The translations under genes and the position numbers were made by a program. The notes under the pieces are model-generated. The model was given only the letters and a program-made list of their open reading frames with translations, was not told where the DNA came from and searched no databases. Below, piece by piece: positions 24,756-32,042 of a stretch of 64,000 nucleotides of DNA; position 1 is the stretch's first letter; every line of letters begins with the position of its first letter. The stretch is taken from NCBI RefSeq assembly GCF_030315975.1, contig NZ_JASXSZ010000001.1, positions 1,140,980 through 1,204,979 of the forward strand. Direction: 5' to 3'. The DNA comes from Microbacterium candidum. GTDB lineage: Bacteria > Actinomycetota > Actinomycetes > Actinomycetales > Microbacteriaceae.

Positions 24756-25430
24756 TCAGTACGTGGCCCGGCCGCCGCTGATGTCGTACACCGCGCCGGT
24801 GGAGAAGCTCACCCGGTCCGAGGTCAGCCAGGCGATCAGCTCGGCGACCTCCTCGGCACGGCCGACCCGCTTCATCGGGATGAGGCTCGTGATGTGGGCG
24901 AGGACGTCGGGCGCCGTGTCGTCGTTCATCGGCGTCGCGATGACCGCCGGCGCGATCGCGTTCACGAGCACGCCGGTGGTGGCCAGCTCCTTGCCCGCGG
25001 ACTTCGTCAGCGCGATGACCGCGGCCTTCGACGCCGAGTAGACCGAGAGGCCGGGATTGCCGTCCTTGCCGGCCATGCTCGCGATGTTCACGACGCGGCC
25101 CCAGCCGCGCTCGACCATGCCCGGCAGGAACGCCCGCATCATGGCGACCGTGCCGATGACGTTGACGTCGAGCACGGTCCGCCACTGCGCCGACGTGGTC
25201 GACACAAGGGGGGTGTTCGGCCCGACGATGCCGGCGGAGTTGACGAGGATGTCGACCGCGCCGATCCGTGCGGCCGCGTCGGCGACCGCATCCTCGTCGG
25301 TGATGTCGAGGACGACGTCGCAGTCTCCGGCGATGTCGACGCGCACGACCTCGATGCCGTCGGAGCTCAGTCGCGCGGCCGTCGCAGCGCCGAGACCGCT
25401 GGCCGCTCCGGTGACGAGTGCACGGGTCAT
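24756..25430 (-). CDS. Short-chain dehydrogenase/reductase (probable 2-keto-3-deoxy-sugar-acid 4-dehydrogenase)
   Basis: A 224-residue SDR. The TGAASGLG cofactor motif (about residues 7-14), NSAG, and the catalytic Ser, Tyr and Lys (YSASK) are all present. It ends FSTGAVYDISGGRATY, like the sugar-acid SDRs. The ATG at 25430 overlaps the preceding stop (ATGA). Its neighbours are an FAH-fold hydrolase and a lactonase, which is the arrangement known for L-fucose and L-rhamnose diketo routes, so I infer oxidation of the C4 hydroxyl of a 2-keto-3-deoxy acid. Confidence 0.87.
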   Translation of the reverse strand: MTRALVTGAASGLGAATAARLSSDGIEVVRVDIAGDCDVVLDITDEDAVADAAARIGAVDILVNSAGIVGPNTPLVSTTSAQWRTVLDVNVIGTVAMMRAFLPGMVERGWGRVVNIASMAGKDGNPGLSVYSASKAAVIALTKSAGKELATTGVLVNAIAPAVIATPMNDDTAPDVLAHITSLIPMKRVGRAEEVAELIAWLTSDRVSFSTGAVYDISGGRATY

Positions 25431-26458
25431 GGGGTCTCTCCTCCGCGGGCACGGGTGTCGATGTGGAACTTCGGTCCGGGGCCCGCACCCTCGGGCCGTT
25501 CGCCCGCCAGGATCGCGGGGACGTCGTCGAGGCCGACGGCGGCGGCCACGAGCGGCGACGGATCGACCGCGCCGGAGGCGTAGGCGTCGATGGTGCCGGC
25601 GAGTCCCGGCGAGGCGCTCAGGATGCCGACGGCCGTGACGTCGGCCAGGGCGAGATCGCGCGTGTCGACGAGGCTCGGGCTGCCGGCGAGACCGACGAGC
25701 ACCACGCGGCGCCCCGGTTCGACGAGCTGCACTGCGCGTGCGGGCAGCTGCGGGGAGTTGGAGGCGTCGATCACGGCGTCCCACGGCAGGTCGGGGAGGT
25801 CCTCGTCCGACCAGGTCTGCGCGAACCCGAGCGAGTGCGCGAACGCCAAGGAGCGCGCGCTGCGACCGAGGAGGTGCACTTCGACGCCCCGGGCGCGTGC
25901 GAACATCGCGGCCAGCAGGCCGATCGTCCCCGCCCCGGCGACGAGCAGCCGCTCGCCGGGTGCGAGGGCGGCGGCCTCGACAGACCGGAAGGCGTTGCCG
26001 CCCGGCTCGACGAGGGCGCCGGCCGCGTCGTCGACGGTGCCCGGCAGACGGTGGAGCGATCGGGCCGGCACCGCGACCTGCTCGGCGAGCGCGCCGGGGC
26101 GGCCGTCGCGGACGCCGAGCTCTCCGCGGAACGCGCAGACGTGCTGGTATCCGGTGAGGCAGCGGCGGCAGCGCCCGCAGCCGAGCATGGTGTCGCCGGT
26201 CACCCGGGCGCCGAGCCACGACGGGTCGACCCCGTCGCCGACGGCCGAGACCGTGCCCATCCACTCGTGTCCGATGCGCACGGGGTAGGTTGTGACGCCG
26301 TCGTGGAGGTACTGCATGTGGCCCGTGTAGAGCTCGACGTCGGTGCCGCACACGCCCGCGCGCTGCACGTCGACCACGACGTCTCCCGGCACGGCCTCCG
26401 GCGCGGGAACCTCCTGGACCTCGGCCCGGCCGGGGCCGGTGATGACGAGGGCTCTCAT
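25427..26458 (-). CDS. Zinc-dependent medium-chain alcohol/sugar dehydrogenase
   Basis: A 343-residue MDR-family dehydrogenase. GVCGTD and GHEWMG provide the catalytic zinc ligands (Cys and His), and the structural-zinc loop is LGCGRCRRCLTGYQHVC with four cysteines. The Rossmann motif is VAGAGTIGLLAAM. It should oxidise a sugar or polyol with NAD(P), plausibly the first step that yields a lactone for the SMP-30 enzyme. It overlaps both neighbours by 4 bases within the operon 28249 to 24756. Confidence 0.9.
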   Translation of the reverse strand: MRALVITGPGRAEVQEVPAPEAVPGDVVVDVQRAGVCGTDVELYTGHMQYLHDGVTTYPVRIGHEWMGTVSAVGDGVDPSWLGARVTGDTMLGCGRCRRCLTGYQHVCAFRGELGVRDGRPGALAEQVAVPARSLHRLPGTVDDAAGALVEPGGNAFRSVEAAALAPGERLLVAGAGTIGLLAAMFARARGVEVHLLGRSARSLAFAHSLGFAQTWSDEDLPDLPWDAVIDASNSPQLPARAVQLVEPGRRVVLVGLAGSPSLVDTRDLALADVTAVGILSASPGLAGTIDAYASGAVDPSPLVAAAVGLDDVPAILAGERPEGAGPGPKFHIDTRARGGETP

Positions 26459-27315
26459 CGCGGGCCGATCACGGTCTGGCGCTGCGCGCCGAGTCCGTCG
26501 ATGCCGAGCTCGATCGTGTCCCCCTCGCGCAGCCAGACCGGCGGGACGAAGCCCATGCCGACACCGGGCGGCGTGCCGGTGTTGATGAGGTCGCCGGGCT
26601 CGAGCACCATGAACTGGCTGATGTAGTGGACGATCACGAAGGGGTCGAAGATCATCGTGGCGGTGGAGCCGGTCTGGCGCCGCTCGCCGTTCACGTCGAG
26701 CCACATGCCGAGATCCGTGACGTCGGCGACCTCGTCGGGCGTCACGAGCCACGGGCCGGCGGGGTTGAACGTCTCGGCGGACTTCCCCTTGAGCCACTGT
26801 CCGCCGCGCTCCATCTGGAACGCGCGCTCGCTGACGTCGTTGACGAGCACCCAGCCGGCGATGTGGTCGCGCGCCTGCTCGACGCTGTCGAGGTAGCTCG
26901 TGCGCGCGCCGATCACGATGCCGAGCTCCACCTCCCAGTCGGGCTTGGTCGAGCCGCGCGGGATGCGGACGTCGTCGTTCGGGCCGACGAGCGTGTTGGG
27001 CGACTTCGTGAAGAGGATCGGCTCGGTGGGCACCGCCTGCCCGGTCTCCTTCGCGTGGTCGCTGTAGTTGAGGCCGACGCAGATGATCTGGTGGGGACGG
27101 GCGATCGGGGCGCCGATGCGCCGGCCGGCCAGCGGGATCCGCTCGCCCGTGCGCGCACGCTCGGCGACGATCGGAGCGATGCGCGCGAGGCCGCCGGAGC
27201 CGAAGAACGAATCGTCGAAGTCGGTCACGATGTCCGACACGTCCACGACCTCGTCGTCACCGACGAGGGCGGCGGGCTTCTCGCGTCCCGCCGGCCCGAT
27301 GCGCAGCAGCTTCAT
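26455..27315 (-). CDS. Fumarylacetoacetate hydrolase-family protein (probable 2,4-diketo-3-deoxy acid hydrolase)
   Basis: A 286-residue FAH-fold metal enzyme. It has the short N-terminal domain (MKLLRIGPAGREKPA), then CVGLNYSDHAKE, KSPNTLVGPND, and DWEVELGIVIG with the Glu metal ligands, and ends with NTGTPPGVGMGF. Such proteins cleave C-C bonds of diketo acids; homologues in deoxy-sugar pathways produce pyruvate plus lactate. The ATG is preceded by GGAAGGA at good spacing. Coupling with the SDR and dehydrogenase supports that role, but ureidoglycolate-lyase-like alternatives exist in the family. Confidence 0.88.
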   Translation of the reverse strand: MKLLRIGPAGREKPAALVGDDEVVDVSDIVTDFDDSFFGSGGLARIAPIVAERARTGERIPLAGRRIGAPIARPHQIICVGLNYSDHAKETGQAVPTEPILFTKSPNTLVGPNDDVRIPRGSTKPDWEVELGIVIGARTSYLDSVEQARDHIAGWVLVNDVSERAFQMERGGQWLKGKSAETFNPAGPWLVTPDEVADVTDLGMWLDVNGERRQTGSTATMIFDPFVIVHYISQFMVLEPGDLINTGTPPGVGMGFVPPVWLREGDTIELGIDGLGAQRQTVIGPR

Positions 27316-27346
27316 TCTGATCCTTCCGATGGGGGATGCGGGTGCC

Positions 27347-28249
27347 TCACACTCGACCCGACCACAGCGGCGGTGGTCCGCCGCGGAAGCCGGGCCGGAG
27401 CGTGAACAGGCGGCCCGAGAGCGGATGCGCGGCGAGCTCGGCGTCGCCGAGCCCTTCCTGCGCCGTGGTGATGACGAGGATGTCGAGCGCGGGGCCGGCG
27501 AAGGCGACCGACGACGTGTGCGGCGCGGGCACCTCGATCCGTCCGACGATCTCACCCGCGGGGGAGTAGCGCAGCACGCGGCCGGCGCCCCAGACGGCGA
27601 CCCAGACGTGGTCCTCGTCGTCGAGCGTCAGTCCGTCGGGGTGGCCGTCGCCGACGGTCGCGAACACGCGCCGCTCGCCCACGGCGCCGGTGCGGGGGTC
27701 GTACGCGCGCACGTGGATGACCCCCGCCCCGGTGTCGACGCTGTAGAAGCGGCGGCCGTCCGCGGTCCAGCCCAGGCCGTTCGCGAGCGCGAGGTCGTCG
27801 TCGAGCACGGCGGCCGATCCGTCGTCCTCGACGCGCACGAAGACCTCGGACCGGGTGCCGGCCGGGCCCTTCGTGCCGACGATCAGCCGCCCGGCGGGGT
27901 CGGCCTTGCCGTCGTTGAATCTGCGGTCCGCGCCCGAGATCAGCTCGGGACCGGCGCTGATCGCCCCGTCCGGGGTCCGGAAGAAGAGGCGTCGCGTTCC
28001 GGCGACGACGAGTTCGCCCGACGCGGCGACCGCGACGGTGCCCGCGGTGTCAGGGAACCGGATGCGGTCCTCCACCTCGATCGTCCCGTCGTCGGCGAGC
28101 ACGCCGCGATAGACGCAGCCGTCGAGGATGTCGACCCACAGGAGGCGTTCGCGCACCGGGTCCCACAGCGGACCTTCGGCGAGGAACAGGCCGGTCTCGG
28201 TGGCGACGCGCGGCGTGCCGAGTTCGGGCGCTGCGGTGACGTCGTTCAT
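27347..28249 (-). CDS. SMP-30/gluconolactonase-family lactonase
   Basis: A 300-residue six-bladed beta-propeller. The family metal ligands appear in FLAEGPLWD (Glu, about residue 26), RFNDGKADPAGRL (Asn/Asp) and LANGLGWTADGRRFYSVD, followed by HPDGLTLDDEDHVWVA. It should hydrolyse a sugar lactone to the aldonate. I used ATG 28249, behind GGAGGTGCGC, instead of the longer frame from 28294. It is the first gene of the operon and shares its promoter region (28250-28354) with the divergent D-2-hydroxyacid dehydrogenase. Confidence 0.88.
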   Translation of the reverse strand: MNDVTAAPELGTPRVATETGLFLAEGPLWDPVRERLLWVDILDGCVYRGVLADDGTIEVEDRIRFPDTAGTVAVAASGELVVAGTRRLFFRTPDGAISAGPELISGADRRFNDGKADPAGRLIVGTKGPAGTRSEVFVRVEDDGSAAVLDDDLALANGLGWTADGRRFYSVDTGAGVIHVRAYDPRTGAVGERRVFATVGDGHPDGLTLDDEDHVWVAVWGAGRVLRYSPAGEIVGRIEVPAPHTSSVAFAGPALDILVITTAQEGLGDAELAAHPLSGRLFTLRPGFRGGPPPLWSGRV

Positions 28250-28310
28250 GCGCACCTCCGATTCCTCGTTGAATTGCCGTAGGGGACGGGTCACCCGCTA
28301 TCGTAGCCTT

Positions 28311-28346
28311 ATTCCATTTACCAAATGCAAATTCCATTTACCGGAA
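28311..28346. promoter_or_regulatory. Direct repeat ATTCCATTTACC and TTCC-N7-GGAA palindrome
   Basis: ATTCCATTTACC occurs at 28311-28322 and again at 28331-28342, exactly 20 bases (about two helical turns) apart, in an unusually AT-rich divergent promoter. The second copy runs into TTCC-ATTTACC-GGAA (28332-28346), an IclR-like dyad. It is likely the control site for both the lactonase operon and the dehydrogenase at 28355. Confidence 0.55.
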
Positions 28347-28354
28347 GAGACATC

Positions 28355-31177
28355 ATGAGTGCATCCCCTCGTCTCGCAGCGGTGGACAACGGTCTCGTCA
28401 GGGCGCTGGAGGAGGCCTGCGCCGACACGCGGACGCGGGTGAGCGACCGCCTCGCGGGCGCCCACGACGCCTCGCACTACCTGTTGACGCCGCAGGCGGT
28501 CGTGGTGCCCGCCGACGCGTCGGGCGTCGCGGGCGTCCTCGCGGTCAGCCGAGCGCACGGCGTGCCCGTGACCTTCCGGTCCGGCGGCACGAGCCTGTCC
28601 GGGCAGGCCGGGAGCGACGCCATCCTCGTCGACACCCGGCGCGGCTTCCGGCGCATCGACGTCCTGGACGGCGGCGAGCGCGTGCGCGCGCAGCCCGGCG
28701 CCACGGTGCGCGCGGTGAACGCCCGGCTCGCGCGCCACGGACGCAAGCTCGGACCCGACCCCGCCTCCGAGATCGCCTGCACCATCGGCGGCGTCGTCGC
28801 CAACAACTCGTCGGGCATGTCGTGCGGCACCCACGCGAACTCGTACCGCACGCTCGAGTCCGCGGTGCTCGTGCTGCCGAGCGGCACCGTCATCGACACC
28901 GCGCGTCCGGACGCCGCGGAGACACTGCGCCGCAGCGAGCCGGCGATCGTGGCCGGCCTGGAGCGGCTGCGCGACCGCATCCGCGGCGACGCCGAATCGG
29001 TGGCGACGCTGCGCCGTCTGCACGCGATCAAGAACACGATGGGCTACGGGCTGAACTCGTTCCTCGACCACGACGAGCCGTTGCGGATCCTCGAGCATGT
29101 GGTGGTCGGCTCCGAGGGCACGCTGGCGTTCATCGCGGAGGCCACCTTCCGCACGGTGGCGGTGCACCCGGAGGTCGCGACGGCGCTGCTCGTGTTCGCC
29201 GACCTCACCGCGGCGACGGCGGCCCTGCCTGCGCTCGTCGATGCGGGCTTCGCGACGATCGAGCTGATGGATGCCGGATCCCTCCGCGTCGCGCAGCAGG
29301 ATCCCGAGGCGCCCGCGGAGCTCGCACAGCTGACCGTCGTCGACCACGCTGCTCTGCTCGTCGAGCACCAGCAGCCCTCGGCTGCGGACCTCGCCGCCCG
29401 GGTCGAGAACGCCCACGACCTCTTCCGCCGCCTGCCGCTGGTCGCGCCGGCGACCATGACGTCCGACGCCGCGACCCGCGCGGCGCTGTGGCACATCCGC
29501 AAGGGGCTGTTCACCGCCGTCGCCGGGGCGCGGCCGTCGGGGACCACCGCGCTCCTCGAGGACATCGCGGTGCCGGTCGACCGGCTGAACGAGGCATCCG
29601 CGCGACTCGTGGAGCTGTTCGGCCGGTACGCGTACGAGGGATCGGTTATCTTCGGGCACGCGAAGGACGGCAACATCCACTTCCTCGTCAACGAGCGGTT
29701 CGACGACCCGGAACGGCTCGTGCGCTACGAGGCGTTCACCGAGGACCTCGTGGAGCTCGTGCTGTCGCTCGGCGGGACGCTGAAGGCCGAGCACGGCACG
29801 GGGCGCATCATGGCGCCCTACGTGCGGCGGCAGTACGGCGACGAGCTCTACGCGGTGATGTGGGAGGTCAAGCGGCTGCTCGACCCGGGGATGCTCTTCA
29901 ACCCCGGGGTGCTGCTGACGGAGGACCCCGACACCCACGTCCGGAACCTCAAACCCGCGCCCACCGTCGAACGCGAGGTCGATCGCTGCGTCGAGTGCGG
30001 GTACTGCGAGCCGGTGTGCCCCTCCCGCGACCTCACCCTGACGCCGCGCGAGCGGATCGTGCTGCGCCGCGAGCTGCAGTCCGCGCGCGAGCGCGACGAC
30101 GACGAGGTCGTCCGCGCGATCGAGAATGAGTACCGCTACGACGGCGTCGAGACCTGCGCCGTCGACGGCATGTGCCAGACGGCCTGCCCCGTCCTCATCA
30201 ACACCGGCGACCTCGTGCGTCGCCTGCGCGCCGAGGAGCAGAACGTGATCGCGCAGACGGCGTGGCGCACGGCCGCGAAGCACTGGGATGCCGTCAGCTC
30301 CGTGGGCGGCGTCGCGCTGACCGTCGCGGACGCCCTCCCGATCGCCCTCACAGCGACGGCCACGAAGGCGGGTCGTGCCGTGCTGGGCGCCGACACCGTT
30401 CCTCTCTATACGGACGACCTTCCGCGCGGCGGCAGGCGGCGCCGGACGATCACGGCAGCCGACCCGGTCGCCGTGTACTTCTCCTCGTGCACCACGACGA
30501 TGTTCGGACCCGTCGGCGGCGACGGCGTCGCGGAGTCGTTCCCCCGGCTCTGCGAGCGGGCCGGGATCGCGCTGACCACGCCCGAGGGCCCGCCCTCGCT
30601 GTGCTGCGGAACGCCGTGGAAGTCGAAGGGCCTCACCGAGGGCTACGCCGTGATGAAGGCCCGTGTGTCGGCGGCGCTGCGCCGCGCGACGGACGGCGGA
30701 CGGCTGCCGGTCGTGTGCGACGCATCCTCGTGCACCGAGGGGCTCACCATCCTCCTCGAGGCCGCGGGCGATGAGGGCATCCGCGTCATCGACGCCGTCG
30801 CGTTCGTCGACGAGCACGTCCTGCCCCGCCTCCCCGCCGCGAACCGGATCGCGTCGCTGACGCTGCACCCGACGTGCTCGTCGCACCACCTCGGTCTGGA
30901 CGGCGCGCTGGGCCGGGTGGCCGCGGCCGCCGCCGACACGGTGGTCGTCCCGGACGACTGGGGCTGCTGCGCCTTCGCGGGCGACCGGGGGATGCTGCAT
31001 CCCGAGCTGACGGCGTCCGCCACGGCCCCGGAGGCGGCTGGCGTCGAGCAGGCCGCATCCGTCGCGCACGCGTCGCTGAACCGCACGTGCGAGCTCGGCA
31101 TGACGCGGGCCACGGGCCGCGAGTACCGCCACGTGCTTCAGGTCCTCGACGAAGTTCTGCAGCAGGCGGAGGCGTGA
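28355..31177 (+). CDS. FAD-linked and iron-sulfur D-2-hydroxyacid dehydrogenase (D-lactate dehydrogenase-like)
   Basis: A 940-residue fusion. Residues about 1-530 are a VAO/PCMH flavoprotein (RSGGTSLSGQAG for FAD; the GHAKDGNIHF motif with its His in the C-terminal half). Residues about 535-640 form a ferredoxin-like unit with CVECGYCEPVCPS and CAVDGMCQTACP. The end is a GlpC/HdrD-like cysteine-rich domain (FSSCTTTMFG, LCCGTPW, HPTCSSHH, GCCAFAG). It would oxidise D-lactate or a similar D-2-hydroxyacid and pass electrons to the membrane quinone pool. The ATG follows GGAAGAGA. Confidence 0.9.
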   Translation: MSASPRLAAVDNGLVRALEEACADTRTRVSDRLAGAHDASHYLLTPQAVVVPADASGVAGVLAVSRAHGVPVTFRSGGTSLSGQAGSDAILVDTRRGFRRIDVLDGGERVRAQPGATVRAVNARLARHGRKLGPDPASEIACTIGGVVANNSSGMSCGTHANSYRTLESAVLVLPSGTVIDTARPDAAETLRRSEPAIVAGLERLRDRIRGDAESVATLRRLHAIKNTMGYGLNSFLDHDEPLRILEHVVVGSEGTLAFIAEATFRTVAVHPEVATALLVFADLTAATAALPALVDAGFATIELMDAGSLRVAQQDPEAPAELAQLTVVDHAALLVEHQQPSAADLAARVENAHDLFRRLPLVAPATMTSDAATRAALWHIRKGLFTAVAGARPSGTTALLEDIAVPVDRLNEASARLVELFGRYAYEGSVIFGHAKDGNIHFLVNERFDDPERLVRYEAFTEDLVELVLSLGGTLKAEHGTGRIMAPYVRRQYGDELYAVMWEVKRLLDPGMLFNPGVLLTEDPDTHVRNLKPAPTVEREVDRCVECGYCEPVCPSRDLTLTPRERIVLRRELQSARERDDDEVVRAIENEYRYDGVETCAVDGMCQTACPVLINTGDLVRRLRAEEQNVIAQTAWRTAAKHWDAVSSVGGVALTVADALPIALTATATKAGRAVLGADTVPLYTDDLPRGGRRRRTITAADPVAVYFSSCTTTMFGPVGGDGVAESFPRLCERAGIALTTPEGPPSLCCGTPWKSKGLTEGYAVMKARVSAALRRATDGGRLPVVCDASSCTEGLTILLEAAGDEGIRVIDAVAFVDEHVLPRLPAANRIASLTLHPTCSSHHLGLDGALGRVAAAAADTVVVPDDWGCCAFAGDRGMLHPELTASATAPEAAGVEQAASVAHASLNRTCELGMTRATGREYRHVLQVLDEVLQQAEA

Positions 31178-31635
31178 GGGTGGTGGCAGGATTTGGGTTG
31201 GCGGACTTGGACGACGCCGAGTCCAGCGGTCGTGACGGGACAATCTGGTCGGCTCTGGTGAAGAGAGGAGGATTCTCCTGCATCGACGATGCCGTCTTCA
31301 TCGCCGGCTACTTGGGCATTCCGAGCGTGCGTCTGAAGATCATCCGCCTCCTTCAGCAGCGCGCCTGGGCAACGTTGCCAGCGCTCGCTGCGGATCTCGG
31401 ATGGACCCGCAACGGGCTACTGCGACACGTCGAGGTGCTGGAAGACCTCGGTCTGCTGCAACAGTTCACCGCGCGTGTCCCAGGTTCCGATCGCCCGGCC
31501 ACCTGCTACAAGCTGGATCCTGCGCGGCTGAACAGGGTCGCGGACGCGGCGGCCGAAGCGCTCCGGGGAACTTCCAGCATTGGCGGACCGGGCCGGCACG
31601 CGGGATCGCCCTCAGCCAAGGCCCCCACGGCGTAA
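31174..31635 (+). CDS. Winged-helix DNA-binding protein
   Basis: A protein of at most 153 residues. The segment LPALAADLGWTRNGLLRHVEVLEDLGLLQ is a helix-turn-helix with a following wing of the ArsR/MarR kind, preceded by a helical FSCIDDAVFIAGYLGIPSVRLKIIRLLQQ. The likely start is the GTG in the GTGA overlap with the dehydrogenase, though GTGs at 31180 and 31183 also fit. Base use is visibly less GC-biased than in the genes before it and resembles the two-gene unit that follows, so it may belong to a separately acquired segment. Its target is unknown. Confidence 0.65.
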   Translation: MRVVAGFGLADLDDAESSGRDGTIWSALVKRGGFSCIDDAVFIAGYLGIPSVRLKIIRLLQQRAWATLPALAADLGWTRNGLLRHVEVLEDLGLLQQFTARVPGSDRPATCYKLDPARLNRVADAAAEALRGTSSIGGPGRHAGSPSAKAPTA

Positions 31636-32042
31636 TCGGCCCGAGGGCCGTCCCTCGGTCTCCGGACGGTCGCAACCCGCGGGATGGGGATCCGCGCGCG
31701 TCATGATCCTCCTCCGACCGACGGAATTCCAACCCGCCGACTTGCGGCTCCAGGTGTCCCTGAAGGGAGCAACACGGGGCGGAGTGCGAAGACGGATGGC
31801 GCTGCTGGTCGTGTCGATCCGACCTCTGTTCCTTGCGGATCTCTACGAACCCGTGGTGGGGGCGGGTCTCTCTATTACCCGCACGCCGCACGCCGCACGC
31901 CGCACGCCGCACGCCGTTGACGTAATGGTCCTCAGGGCGAGGAGGTGCGAGTGGCCCCGGCAGGTAGCGTGCTGGCGGCACCGTTGCGAACACCATGGGC
32001 CCGAGAAAGTCCACAATTGCCACAATCATGTATTCTCTTGGT
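31636..32042. other. 407-base gene-free stretch with a 7-bp tandem repeat
   Basis: No gene is supported. The main feature is five perfect copies of GCACGCC at 31881-31915. The AT-richer last 40 bases before 32043 (with TATTCT at 32031) may hold the promoter of the large downstream gene. Confidence 0.6.
31881..31915. repeat. Tandem repeat, GCACGCC x5
   Basis: Five uninterrupted perfect 7-bp units within the intergenic region before the large HTH/nuclease-like gene. The copy number is prone to slippage; the array is too short and uniform to be a CRISPR. Confidence 0.85.

Noticed and set aside
28298..31243. 981-residue minus-strand open frame
   Set aside because: It is antisense to the FAD/FeS dehydrogenase, whose Cys clusters are intact. 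The frame is compositionally biased and has no motif.
31881..31915. CRISPR array
   Set aside because: The units are 7 bp, adjacent and without spacers.
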